Part shown: positions 1 to 7,672 of the stretch, in pieces
Position numbering within the stretch: position 1 is the stretch's first letter
Layout: each line of letters starts with the position of its first letter
Origin: Flavobacteriales bacterium
GTDB lineage: Bacteria; Bacteroidota; Bacteroidia; Flavobacteriales; Flavobacteriaceae
DNA: 16,800 nucleotides
NCBI GenBank assembly: GCA_002705485.1
Contig: PAGT01000003.1
Span: 1-16,800, forward strand
Direction: 5' to 3'
Notes under the pieces: generated by a model
Databases searched by the model: none
What the model saw: the letters and a program-made list of their open reading frames with translations, nothing else
What the model was told of the DNA's origin: nothing
Translations under genes and position numbers: made by a program

Positions 1-29
1 AAAAAAGGAACTTCAATTTAAATTTCTGA

Positions 30-119
30 ATGAAACGCATACTCCTAGTTGAGCTTTTATTAGTTTTAATTACCATAATTTATGTTTCTCTAAACCCAAA
101 TCAAGAAGTATGGCAATAG
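30..119 (+). CDS. Possible 29-residue single-pass membrane peptide
   Basis: A short ATG-TAG frame encodes MKRILLVELLLVLITIIYV followed by a polar tail ending in NPNQEVWQ. What can be seen is a basic N-terminus (K2, R3), one hydrophobic segment of about 16 residues (positions 4-19) and a short hydrophilic C-terminus, the layout of a one-helix membrane peptide. A TGA lies directly before the ATG in the same frame, so it cannot be longer at the 5' end. A purine-rich AAGGA at 5-9 is too far upstream to be a convincing ribosome binding site. I do not recognise a family. Streamlined marine cyanobacteria carry many such mini-ORFs, which supports it weakly. It could be chance in AT-rich DNA, since hydrophobic codons are T-rich. 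Confidence 0.35.
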   Translation: MKRILLVELLLVLITIIYVSLNPNQEVWQ

Positions 120-171
120 GAAAAATTATCTAAATTAAAGAATTAAAAAGGATTAGAAAGGATTTCATTTA

Positions 172-394
172 TCATTCAAAAATACTCTTATAAATCGTAT
201 TGAATTTTGATGAATATTTCATTCCCATATTTAGACCAAGCCAAAATTTTTTCAGTCTCTCAGGTTCATTCCCATTTTCTGTACCAAGATAAGGTTGAAC
301 TAAAACACATTCACCTTTTGCTGCAGCGCTATAAAGAATTTTTCTTACAGATATTTCCCTAATCCTTTGTTCCTATTGATGTTAGAAAATACAT
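172..394 (-). pseudogene. Frame-broken remnant of an unidentified small gene
   Basis: Reading leftwards, an open frame from 372 to the TGA at 172-174 encodes 66 residues of protein-like composition (for example RKILYSAAAKGECVLVQPYL, later ERLKKFWLGLNMGMKYSS). It has no ATG, GTG or TTG start before an internal methionine late in the frame, and a TAG (373-375) closes it upstream. In the adjacent frame an ATG at 392-394 reads MYFLTSIGTK and then stops at 359-361. One frameshift near 362-372 would join the two into a protein of about 74 residues. I read this as a gene remnant disabled by an indel or 5' truncation. The product is not recognised. The alternative is a fortuitous open frame, but the balanced amino-acid content and locally richer base composition argue against it. 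Confidence 0.45.
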
Positions 395-437
395 TTCATA
401 AATCAAATAAATTTAAAAATTCTTTTTTTTTTAAAAT

Positions 438-1199
438 TTAATTACTCAATATTTTTACTTTAATAAAGGCTTTTATTCTTCTTATAAATTTTAAAGCCCT
501 ATTTTGTTTATCAAGAGAAAACCATAAATCGTTATAAAGTAATTCAGGAAATTTTAGGTACTTTTCATTAATATTTAACATACTAATTAATTCTCGTTTT
601 ATAAAAATCATATTACCAGTATGACAACATAACTCATAACCTTTATCTTTAGCGACAATTAAAGTTGCTGAAAAACTATTACCGTTAGTATTTTTATGCT
701 TATTGGAGTGCCATTTAATAATGCCAGGAGGATATGCGCTGTTTATTTCAATAACTATAATTTTAGGATTATATTTTTTTAATGACTCCCATACCTCTAA
801 ATCATATGAATCTATGTCAATTGAGAGGAGATCAAAGTCAAAAGGGATTTCAGTTTTTTTTAATAAACTATCTAGACAATTCTGGGAATTGGTTTCTTTT
901 GAAACAAATGCATTTATTGGAAATATTTTTGGATATTTTTTTGAGGTTTTTATTAAATCTTTATATCTTGATTTGTCCCCCTCAATATAAACGGCATTCC
1001 ATCCTTGTTTTACAAGATTGAATGTATTGCTTAGATGTATTCCATCCCAAGCACCAAATTCTACACACCAATTTTTTGTAGATTTTTGAAGACCTATTTT
1101 CTTTATAATTTCTTGAATTATTCCGTCTTCCCCATTTTGAGAAAAATTATTGTACGCAAAATCTACTAGATTTCCACTTTTATTTTTAAATTTAATCAT
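438..1199 (-). CDS. FkbM-like SAM-dependent methyltransferase
   Basis: This 253-residue protein most resembles Rossmann-fold, FkbM-type methyltransferases that O-methylate sugars or other small acceptors and are common in surface-polysaccharide islands. Visible signatures are SQNGEDG at residues 20-26, a glycine-rich SAM-binding loop VEFGAWDG at 46-53, the acidic end of the next strand IEGD at 72-75, and LLSIDIDSYDLEVWESL at 124-140 followed by IVIEIN, matching the FkbM 'D-ID-G-E-L' region. There is no signal peptide or membrane helix, so it should be cytoplasmic. The ATG is preceded by a non-coding gap shared with the divergent gene at 1596. The acceptor cannot be told from sequence; a sugar of the neighbouring polysaccharide is an inference. 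The fold is fairly sure, the exact activity is not. Confidence 0.72.
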   Translation of the reverse strand: MIKFKNKSGNLVDFAYNNFSQNGEDGIIQEIIKKIGLQKSTKNWCVEFGAWDGIHLSNTFNLVKQGWNAVYIEGDKSRYKDLIKTSKKYPKIFPINAFVSKETNSQNCLDSLLKKTEIPFDFDLLSIDIDSYDLEVWESLKKYNPKIIVIEINSAYPPGIIKWHSNKHKNTNGNSFSATLIVAKDKGYELCCHTGNMIFIKRELISMLNINEKYLKFPELLYNDLWFSLDKQNRALKFIRRIKAFIKVKILSN

Positions 1200-1595
1200 T
1201 TATTTATAAAAATGTTTCATAAGATTTTATGCAAGATATTTAATTTTTCAGCTATTGTAATTTAAACATTTAGCTTGCATCCCCATGACAAAATTGGCAA
1301 AAAATGTTGCAAATCATAATCATACCTTAGTTAATGATCCGCATGGAATGAAAGGGGTCAGAGGTTAGAGATCGTTTGGCTCAATAATGATTTCAGCTTG
1401 CTATACCAATTAGTTTGTACGAAAATAAATATGAATACACGATCTATTTCATTATAATAACTATTAATTTATTAATATTTATGATTCAACTCTTTATTTT
1501 TATTAAAAATAAAATTTATTTCTAACACAAATGTCCTCAAAAGTGTTTAGTGTTTATTAATATATGCCTAAAATGGATTAATATCAGTCTTTTAA
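1200..1595. other. Divergent intergenic region with a GC-richer core
   Basis: These 396 bases separate two divergent genes. The flanks are almost pure A/T, but about 1270-1430 is visibly richer in G and C and lacks long homopolymers, unlike the other gaps here. It contains a 27-codon ORF (separate entry). Near the plus-strand gene, TAAAAT at 1569-1574 fits a bacterial -10 box and would give a leader of roughly 15 bases; no convincing -35 box is seen. I found no tRNA, no clear hairpin with a T tract, and none of the cyanobacterial small-RNA motifs I know. The core may be a small RNA or a decayed gene. Confidence 0.4.
1285..1368 (+). CDS. Doubtful 27-residue ORF in a GC-richer gap
   Basis: ATG to TAG, beginning MTKLAKNVANHNHTLVND and ending HGMKGVRG. 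Its composition is more protein-like than random AT-rich sequence: it is rich in H, N and K, with few homopolymeric codons. The frame stays open for another 14 codons after the TAG. There is no good ribosome binding site and no family is recognised. It could be a micro-peptide, the remains of a longer gene, or part of a non-coding RNA. Confidence 0.2.
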   Translation: MTKLAKNVANHNHTLVNDPHGMKGVRG

Positions 1596-2666
1596 ATGAC
1601 TCAAATTAATAGAAAGCGTTTTAATAAAAATCAAAATAAAATTTCATGGTCTTTATTGATTCTCCCTTTTTTACTATGGGCTTTTTATAAATCTAGTCTT
1701 TATTTGGGTGATTCCAAATTAAATATTAATGAATCGGTTAGTAGCCTAAGTTCCTCTTTTGGTATTTTTTCGCCTTTATTCTCTTTTTTCTTAAAATGTT
1801 TTTTCTTTTTTCTGCCAGTTTTCGCTTTATTAATTTTTGAATTAACAAGAGTTGATTTTAAAGACTCAAGCATAGGTAGGATATCAAGATCAAAGGGGTT
1901 TAAATATGCAGACATTTACTATTATTTTATGCACCTTTTAGGTGTCCAATTCCCTTTACTTATCTCTTTAGTAACTCTTAATATTGCATTTACTTATCAA
2001 GGTTTAAGTAATTGGCTTAATTCGATTATAGAGCCTCTATTAGGAGGAAATACATCTCAATTTTCACTTTCTATATTCCTTATTTTAGCTATTTTACTCC
2101 AAGACTTCAAATCATATGCAGTTCATTATATTTGTCACAAAAACCCTTTTTTTTGGGACTTACATGAATTTCATCATTCTCCTACCGAGATGACAATTTT
2201 ATCTCAACAAAGAGATAATAATCTTATAGGGGCTTTTTTGAATCCATTGTTTCTACCTATTGTGGTTTTAGCACCATTACTTGTAAATTTATCTTTATCT
2301 AAAGGTTACATTATACCAGTAGTCATTTATACGGTTGATCTTTTTATTGTCCTTATGGGATCTTTATTTGGTCATAGTTCTGTAAAACTTATTTTCCCTA
2401 AATTCCTTTCATACATCTACATGAGTCCAGCCTTGCATTGGATACACCATTCAATAAATCCAGAACATTATGATAAAAATCTTGGAATGAAATTCCCTTT
2501 TTGGGACAAAATTTTTGGAACATATTTAGATGAAAGTCATTTAAAAGATATTAAAGGTTATGGAGTTGAAAATACTGAATATAACAGATATAACCCTTTT
2601 TACACCTATTATTTACTACCATGGAAAAAAATATTTCGAAGAATTAGAAATACATTACCTGCATAA
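1596..2666 (+). CDS. Fatty acid hydroxylase / sterol desaturase family membrane protein
   Basis: An integral membrane di-iron oxygenase of 356 residues. The family uses O2 to hydroxylate or desaturate lipids such as sterol intermediates, fatty acyl chains or carotenoids. The diagnostic histidine clusters are all present: HYICH (177-181, HxxxH), HEFHH (190-194, HxxHH) and HWIHH (281-285, HxxHH), with further histidines at 260 and 291 in HYDKNLG. Hydrophobic segments lie near 18-36, 58-82, 115-135, 157-170 and 212-256, so it should sit in the membrane with the metal site on the cytoplasmic face. It is flanked by intergenic DNA on both sides and transcribed alone, so it is not clearly in any operon. 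Its lipid substrate is unknown. Linking it to modification of a polysaccharide lipid anchor is speculation from position. Confidence 0.85.
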   Translation: MTQINRKRFNKNQNKISWSLLILPFLLWAFYKSSLYLGDSKLNINESVSSLSSSFGIFSPLFSFFLKCFFFFLPVFALLIFELTRVDFKDSSIGRISRSKGFKYADIYYYFMHLLGVQFPLLISLVTLNIAFTYQGLSNWLNSIIEPLLGGNTSQFSLSIFLILAILLQDFKSYAVHYICHKNPFFWDLHEFHHSPTEMTILSQQRDNNLIGAFLNPLFLPIVVLAPLLVNLSLSKGYIIPVVIYTVDLFIVLMGSLFGHSSVKLIFPKFLSYIYMSPALHWIHHSINPEHYDKNLGMKFPFWDKIFGTYLDESHLKDIKGYGVENTEYNRYNPFYTYYLLPWKKIFRRIRNTLPA

Positions 2667-2743
2667 ATATAAACTCTAAGATAAAATATTAAATCCCTTT
2701 TTGATAATTTTATTTAATTATAGTTCTATGTATATATAAATAA

Positions 2744-3466
2744 TTATCTTAAACTTCTTAATTTTATATTTTTAATTTTAAAAGATTGATAAAACTCAAC
2801 CAGAATGCTCGTAAAAAGTCTTTCAAAAATATAAGCGAAAAACCCTCCTCTATCATATGAAACATCTGCATCATAAAAAAATAATTTCTCTTTAAATGAG
2901 TCAGGAGATTTATAAACTGCAGAATACAACCTTTCAGAATATGACATATAAAGATCCCAAAACTTGCGATTTGCAATCCAATAATTGCAATAGCAAATTA
3001 AATCTTTAGGATGACTTTTGTTTAAAATTTTAGGATCTAATCCAGCAATATCAAACAATTCACTAGCTATTTTTTTCATACCTGGATGAAAATATTCTCC
3101 ATGATCCCACATATTGTCGAACTTGCTATAAATAAATGGAATCCTATAATATCCTTCATAAGGATTGACTATATAGATATCATAAACAGGTTTTTTCGTT
3201 AGATATTTCTGTAGCTTTTCTGGATTTCCTTTTGTCTTTTCTTCGAATTTCCAGGATAAAACACTTAAGTGAGTTGAATTTGCCCAATCATTTTGTCTGT
3301 AAAGATGCCTCATTACACCGTATTCAAATTCTTTTTGATTGATTGGATTAGTATTTTCATAACTTATAAAGTATTTGCTCAATTTTGATTTTGAGTTTTC
3401 ATCAAAAAAAACTTGATAAATATTTGGTTTTATAGTGTCTTCCCTTGCAATATTGATCTTTTTCAT
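2744..3466 (-). CDS. Hypothetical protein of a polysaccharide locus, possible glycosyltransferase
   Basis: I do not recognise a named family for this 240-residue soluble protein. It opens with a short strand-like segment (IYQVFFDENS, 16-25), then EYGVMRHLY (48-56), HLSVLSWKFEEK (66-77), YDIYIVNPY (95-103), NYWIANRKFWDLYM (161-174) and FFAYIFERLFTSIL (209-222). The layout 'small aromatic-rich acceptor segment N-Y-W-I-A, then E-R-L-F near the C-terminus' resembles uncharacterised capsule-locus glycosyltransferases, in which a similar E-R-L(F/L) helix closes the catalytic domain. There is no signal peptide or membrane helix and no clear DxD motif except possibly DAD at 199-201. It stands alone on the minus strand between two plus-strand genes, which fits insertion as a single cassette. 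The glycosyltransferase role is inferred, not shown. Confidence 0.6.
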   Translation of the reverse strand: MKKINIAREDTIKPNIYQVFFDENSKSKLSKYFISYENTNPINQKEFEYGVMRHLYRQNDWANSTHLSVLSWKFEEKTKGNPEKLQKYLTKKPVYDIYIVNPYEGYYRIPFIYSKFDNMWDHGEYFHPGMKKIASELFDIAGLDPKILNKSHPKDLICYCNYWIANRKFWDLYMSYSERLYSAVYKSPDSFKEKLFFYDADVSYDRGGFFAYIFERLFTSILVEFYQSFKIKNIKLRSLR

Positions 3467-3862
3467 TTAAAAGATAAGAAAATAATTTTTAATTAGTAAT
3501 TTAATATAATTCTTTATAGGTTATTTTCGAAATTTTAGGAAATTTTCATTTTTTTAAAATTTATTAGATTAGATTTAAATTTCTAAAGTAATAGAATGAT
3601 TTTAGTCGGTTTATTAGGTTTTTAATAGAGATTCCGATTTATGTAGAAATATTTATCTTAAACTGTAGCTATTGATTTAAATGAATATTTAAGTTGGTAT
3701 GGAAATTTTAAAAAATTTTTAAAGAGATATCGCCAAAAATGATAAAAACTTAAAATACTTTTTAAATACGTTTTAAAAGAAAGAGTAAATTTAACAAACA
3801 TAGATTAAAATGAAATGATTATGGTTCATATTTTTGAATCCTTTAAATCAATAAATAGTTAG
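3467..3862. other. AT-rich divergent intergenic region
   Basis: These 396 bases lie between the divergent genes starting at 3466 (minus) and 3863 (plus). They are strongly A/T-biased with many T and A runs. TAAAAT at 3806-3811 could be a -10 box for the plus-strand gene; no matching -35 box is clear. A 15-codon ORF (3815-3862) ends in a TAG that touches the ATG at 3863. I see no gene, tRNA, terminator or repeated element here. Confidence 0.4.
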
Positions 3863-4807
3863 ATGGATATAAAGCAAAGTATTGTAATTTTCGGTGGCAA
3901 TTCTGTATTAGCACAAAATTTCTTGAAAAATTATTCAAATCAAACTGATATTACTAAGATCACAAGATTAAATAAATCAGAGAATGATATTTCTTGTGAT
4001 ATGGGAAAGTTTTTATACCAAAAAGAATTAAGCACCTTAATAAATCAAATTAGATCAAGATTAATTTATGATAGAACAGTTTTTGTTTTGTTTTCTTGGT
4101 GTGGAGGACCAAGAACTAATAATAACGTCGAGGAAGTTTTAAATATAAATAGGAACATTGTCTCAAATTTTATAGGAGTATGCAAAAAAATAAATCCATC
4201 AAAAATTGTTTTTCTTTCAAGCGCTGGTACATTGTACCCTGATGATAATAGATTAAAGAATTATAATGAGTTAGATATTGTTTCTCCTAAAACTTTTTAT
4301 GGTAAACAAAAATTTATGGCTGAAAATATGATATCAAATTATGCTTTAGAAAATAACTTAAAATTCACAATTTTAAGGATAGCTTCAGCATATGGTTACG
4401 ATAAAAGATTTTCTGATCAAGGTGTTATTAATAAGTGGCTTTATTCAGCTATTGAAAATAAAAGTCTAAAATTGTTTAATTCTATTGATTCAGTTGTTAA
4501 TTTCATTTCATTTAAACAAATTTCAGACGCAATATACCTATCATTAATTAATAGCCTAGATGGAATATATAATATTGGAACTGAAAAGAGTATTTCTCTG
4601 AATGAAGTTATCGATCAAATTTCGCAAGTTACAAAAAAAAAGTTAGAGTTAGACATTATTCGTAATGATAAAAGATTTTTTAATATAGATATTTCAAAAT
4701 TTTGTAAAATAACAGGTACCAAATTTAAGCTCAAACTTGAGGATGATATTAAAATAATTTATCAAACGATTCTAAAAGATAGGAATATTGATACAAAGTT
4801 TTTCTGA
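3863..4807 (+). CDS. NAD-dependent nucleotide-sugar epimerase/dehydratase
   Basis: A 314-residue extended short-chain dehydrogenase/reductase, probably acting on a nucleotide-activated sugar (epimerisation, reduction or dehydration) in the cytoplasm. The N-terminal Rossmann strand and dinucleotide loop are IVIFGGNSVLAQNF (7-20). VFLSSAGTLY (116-125) supplies the catalytic serine region, and YGKQK (146-150) is the YxxxK catalytic pair. The middle (FTILRIASAYG) matches the conserved 'R-x-x-N/S-x-Y-G' turn of the family. The nucleotide-binding loop is a divergent GGNSVLA rather than GxxGxxG, so cofactor preference is uncertain. Its stop lies 3 bases from the stop of the converging glycosyltransferase gene, so no separate terminator can lie between them. 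Substrate is unknown; roles in making a deoxy- or epimerised sugar for this locus are inferred. Confidence 0.82.
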   Translation: MDIKQSIVIFGGNSVLAQNFLKNYSNQTDITKITRLNKSENDISCDMGKFLYQKELSTLINQIRSRLIYDRTVFVLFSWCGGPRTNNNVEEVLNINRNIVSNFIGVCKKINPSKIVFLSSAGTLYPDDNRLKNYNELDIVSPKTFYGKQKFMAENMISNYALENNLKFTILRIASAYGYDKRFSDQGVINKWLYSAIENKSLKLFNSIDSVVNFISFKQISDAIYLSLINSLDGIYNIGTEKSISLNEVIDQISQVTKKKLELDIIRNDKRFFNIDISKFCKITGTKFKLKLEDDIKIIYQTILKDRNIDTKFF

Positions 4808-4810
4808 AAT

Positions 4811-5641
4811 TTATTTAATTTTTCTTGTCCTTAGAAAGATCATATATATGTAATATCTTATAAATGAAGGCATTAGAAATACCAAAGCTCTTATTAAAAA
4901 AATTATAAATGCTCTTAATATATTATTAAGGTTATGCTGGATTAGAAATTTCTGCAATTCTATTTCAGAGATAACATATCTAAAACCTCCTCTATGGCTA
5001 ATCATCCTGTTACCAGTAGTAGCTTTTACTAGAGACTTTTCAATATTTTTAAATTTTTTTCTTGCTGATATTAATTTAATCCATAATCCATAATCACCCT
5101 TAAGAAATAAATCAGGATAACCTCCAACATCATCTACAGCACTTTTTTTAAAACCTACAGTCATATGATTCATTGGATTTCTAAAGGGGATGATCTTTTT
5201 AACTTCAGTATCAGTAATGGGCACTTTTCGAGTTGCTAAATAATTACCTAATTCATCGTATTCATCAATAAATGAACCAACTACATCAACTCCATTTAAT
5301 AAAAAAGGTAACTGCGTCTCAAATCTTTCTTCTAGATTAATATCATCTCCATCTGCTCTAAAAATAAACTCATTCTTAGATTTTGTTAATCCTAAATTTA
5401 AGGCTTTATCAAGTCCAATTTTTTTTTCTGACCAAACTACATCTAATGAATATTTAATTTTATTTTGCTCAATTATTTTTTTAAAAGATTTACTTACTGG
5501 TCCATCAACTGTGACTAAAACCTGATCTGGCTTTAGTGAATTTTTGTATATACTTTCTAAAGCCTTAGAAAAACCTTTTACAATATCTCTCCTATCAAGA
5601 ATTGGTAATAAAACTGTAAATTTAATATTTTTTAAATTCAT
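4811..5641 (-). CDS. Family 2 glycosyltransferase, AmsE-like
   Basis: An inverting GT-A fold glycosyltransferase (276 residues) that would transfer one sugar from a nucleotide donor onto a lipid-linked glycan. The N-terminal donor-binding domain starts VLLPILDRRD (10-19), with VTVDGPVS (43-50) ending the second strand. FRADGDD (94-100) contains the metal-binding DxD, RNPMNHMTVGF (154-164) and GDYGLW (182-187) match the acceptor side, where D183 may be the catalytic base. The pattern, including TGNRMISHRGG late in the protein, is like AmsE-type amylovoran glycosyltransferases. The last 40 residues are hydrophobic and basic (FIIFLIRALVFLM), suggesting membrane association. It is the last gene of a minus-strand block, 57 bases after the next glycosyltransferase. 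Sugar specificity is not predictable. Confidence 0.88.
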   Translation of the reverse strand: MNLKNIKFTVLLPILDRRDIVKGFSKALESIYKNSLKPDQVLVTVDGPVSKSFKKIIEQNKIKYSLDVVWSEKKIGLDKALNLGLTKSKNEFIFRADGDDINLEERFETQLPFLLNGVDVVGSFIDEYDELGNYLATRKVPITDTEVKKIIPFRNPMNHMTVGFKKSAVDDVGGYPDLFLKGDYGLWIKLISARKKFKNIEKSLVKATTGNRMISHRGGFRYVISEIELQKFLIQHNLNNILRAFIIFLIRALVFLMPSFIRYYIYMIFLRTRKIK

Positions 5642-5698
5642 CTTAATAAGTTATTTTGTACAAGATTAAGGTTATTTGAAATAATATTATTTTCATAT

Positions 5699-6514
5699 TT
5701 AAGTCAATAAATTTCTTACATTAATTAGTCTAATAATTTTGCTATCAAAAGTTAATATTAACGAAATTATTTTTTGCAGTATTCCTATGTAATTATTAGG
5801 GATTAGTTTTTTCTTTTTCAATTTCATAATTTCATACTTTTTTATCTTATCCAACTTCTTTCTTATCTTGTATGTAATACTATTTTTTGTTTGGTTTGAT
5901 ATGATCCGCGAGTCTTTAAAAAATAATATTTCTAATTTTTGTGAATAAGTTGAAAATAATAATTTATTATACCATTCACAATCAACATACCATTTTAGGT
6001 CTTTATCGAATTTGTTATTTTTTAATTTACTATTAACAATAACTGATGCTGTAGGTGCCAAAAAAATATTAAACATAGCATTTGGAAATTTTCTAAATAA
6101 TCGAATATGTAGTTTCTGATTTCTTGTACTTATTCGCATATGTGGTTTATCAGAGACACAAGAAGTACAAGGTAATAAGATTAAACCAGTTTGATACTTA
6201 TCTACTTTTTCTAGAAAATCTAAGAAAAATAAATTGTTTGGCAAATCATCATGATGGTTTAAAACAAAAAAGGGAGTTTCGACCTTTTTTAATAAAAAGT
6301 TCCAATTATTTATAGCGTTAGTATTTGGGCCATCAAAATATGAAATATTTTTAACTTGACATATTGCTTTAATCTTTTCTTTTATTTTTAAGTTATCACT
6401 ATCGTCAGAAACAATAATTTTTACTTTAGGATTATTTGAGTATAAAGCTATTATCTTCTCAAAAATACTAGTTTGATTATATGTTGGAATAAGAATTGAT
6501 ATAAGTTTTTTCAT
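5699..6514 (-). CDS. Family 2 glycosyltransferase
   Basis: A 271-residue GT-A type glycosyltransferase. The N-terminus ISILIPTYNQ (5-14) is the classic GT2 first strand; IIVSDDSDN (33-41) is the nucleotide-binding turn; FVLNHHDDLP (83-92) sits where the DxD metal motif normally lies, here as HHDD; KWYVDCEWYNKL (174-185) matches the acceptor and base region (D/E-W). The C-terminal third is lysine-rich and lacks a clear membrane helix, so it is probably cytoplasmic or peripheral. It lies in the middle of the minus-strand block, 69 bases after the gene at 6584 and 57 bases before the AmsE-like gene, so the three are likely co-transcribed. The donor is unknown. The family is secure; activity depends on the unusual HHDD being functional. 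Confidence 0.85.
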   Translation of the reverse strand: MKKLISILIPTYNQTSIFEKIIALYSNNPKVKIIVSDDSDNLKIKEKIKAICQVKNISYFDGPNTNAINNWNFLLKKVETPFFVLNHHDDLPNNLFFLDFLEKVDKYQTGLILLPCTSCVSDKPHMRISTRNQKLHIRLFRKFPNAMFNIFLAPTASVIVNSKLKNNKFDKDLKWYVDCEWYNKLLFSTYSQKLEILFFKDSRIISNQTKNSITYKIRKKLDKIKKYEIMKLKKKKLIPNNYIGILQKIISLILTFDSKIIRLINVRNLLT

Positions 6515-6583
6515 AAATTATTTTCTCAAAATTTAAAAGGTATATGTAATTTTTAATAATAGAAATTTTATAAAAATCGTCTT

Positions 6584-7672
6584 TTATTTTCTAATTAAAA
6601 TTCTATTTACATATTTATAAAATAAGAACCAAATTTTATAGGTGTATCTAGATAACCCTAGCCCAACAAAACCTCCTCTTTCAACTTTACAAGTTGTCCC
6701 AAGATTATATTTATATTTTTTTGGATTATTTAAGATGCTATATGTTTTATCAATTGTATAAAGGAAATTTCTATCGCAGATTTCTTCCTTTTTAACCTTT
6801 TTATTTCCAATTAAGGTTCGTCCTAGCCAATCTTCGTAATAGCACGCTCTCTTGGTTTTAATCGGTTTCTCAAGGCCTTGTATATAGGATGATTTCGCAA
6901 TCCAGAAATTGAACCAGAGAAAACCATTTCCTCCTGATAATATTCCCACTTTATCAATTGAGTCGAACCTTTGGATGGTTTCTAAATTTTTTTTCCATTC
7001 ATCTATAAGAAGCTTAAAAATCAGTTTTTCTAAAGGTTGCCTAATATAAAAGAATTTATTTTTCATGTAACTTAGCCCCTTGCCATGAATATAAAAAATT
7101 AATCTATTATCTTCAGATTTAGATAATTCCCAAACTTTTTTAATACCTTCATATTCCATATGATCATCATTTTTAAATATTAGATTTGTTTCGCAATTTT
7201 TATATAATTCAAGTGATTTAATCACATCTTTAATTGAATTTTCCTGATTATCACTATTTCTTATACAAACTATATGTAATTTGCATTTTGTTGTGTTTAA
7301 TATACTTGATTTAATTAATTGTTTTAATTGATCTCTGAATAGATTTTTGTATTGAGGACTAATTTTGGTATTTAAAAAATAAACTATATCAATTCCTATA
7401 CTTTTAAAACTTAGATTTCCAAGAAATAGAGAAAATGGGGTTCCTTTTTTTATAGTTATTGGTCGCCAATATTTGTTTTTTCTATTTGTGATTTTTAAAT
7501 AATTGAATTCATCTGTTGAAACTTTAGGTTTTTTTAATTGATAAATATCTTCATTATTGTTTGTACCCAATACCTCTTTATCAATAAAGCTTTCATATTC
7601 CCTAGTAACATCTATTTTATTAGATCTGCCAATTAATTCGAATTCCCATTGATCAATCTTTTGTCTAGGCAA
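6584..7672 (-). CDS. Uncharacterised glycosyltransferase-like protein, paralogue of the gene at 7902
   Basis: This 362-residue protein has no family name that I recognise. It shares full-length similarity with the divergent neighbour at 7902-9065: IVYFLNTKISP versus IIYFFNAMLSP, YIHGKG (194-199) versus YFHGKG, WFNFWIAKSSY (253-263) versus LFNFWWAKSSY, YYEDWLGR (278-285) versus YYENWISR, and NLGTTCKV versus NIGTTCHV. The set 'H-x-K-G ... N-F-W-A-K-S-Y ... E-x-W' is like a poorly characterised group of polysaccharide-locus transferases, so a glycosyltransferase role is plausible but inferred. The start is a TTG at 7670-7672. In the same frame an ATG at 7703-7705 is followed nine codons later by a TGA (7676-7678), so the original N-terminus may have been lost. 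It probably heads the minus-strand block. Confidence 0.68.
   Translation of the reverse strand: MPRQKIDQWEFELIGRSNKIDVTREYESFIDKEVLGTNNNEDIYQLKKPKVSTDEFNYLKITNRKNKYWRPITIKKGTPFSLFLGNLSFKSIGIDIVYFLNTKISPQYKNLFRDQLKQLIKSSILNTTKCKLHIVCIRNSDNQENSIKDVIKSLELYKNCETNLIFKNDDHMEYEGIKKVWELSKSEDNRLIFYIHGKGLSYMKNKFFYIRQPLEKLIFKLLIDEWKKNLETIQRFDSIDKVGILSGGNGFLWFNFWIAKSSYIQGLEKPIKTKRACYYEDWLGRTLIGNKKVKKEEICDRNFLYTIDKTYSILNNPKKYKYNLGTTCKVERGGFVGLGLSRYTYKIWFLFYKYVNRILIRK

Noticed and set aside
423..432. Run of ten T as a terminator tract for the methyltransferase gene
   Set aside because: The gene is on the minus strand, where this is an A run, and no hairpin precedes it.
703..1021. Two open frames on the plus strand inside the methyltransferase gene
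   Set aside because: They lie antisense to a gene with clear SAM-binding motifs, have no recognisable product and show no ribosome binding site; they are shadow frames.
2764..2976. Second minus-strand frame within the gene at 2744-3466
   Set aside because: Same-strand overlap in another frame, inside the longer protein with balanced composition and ordered motifs.
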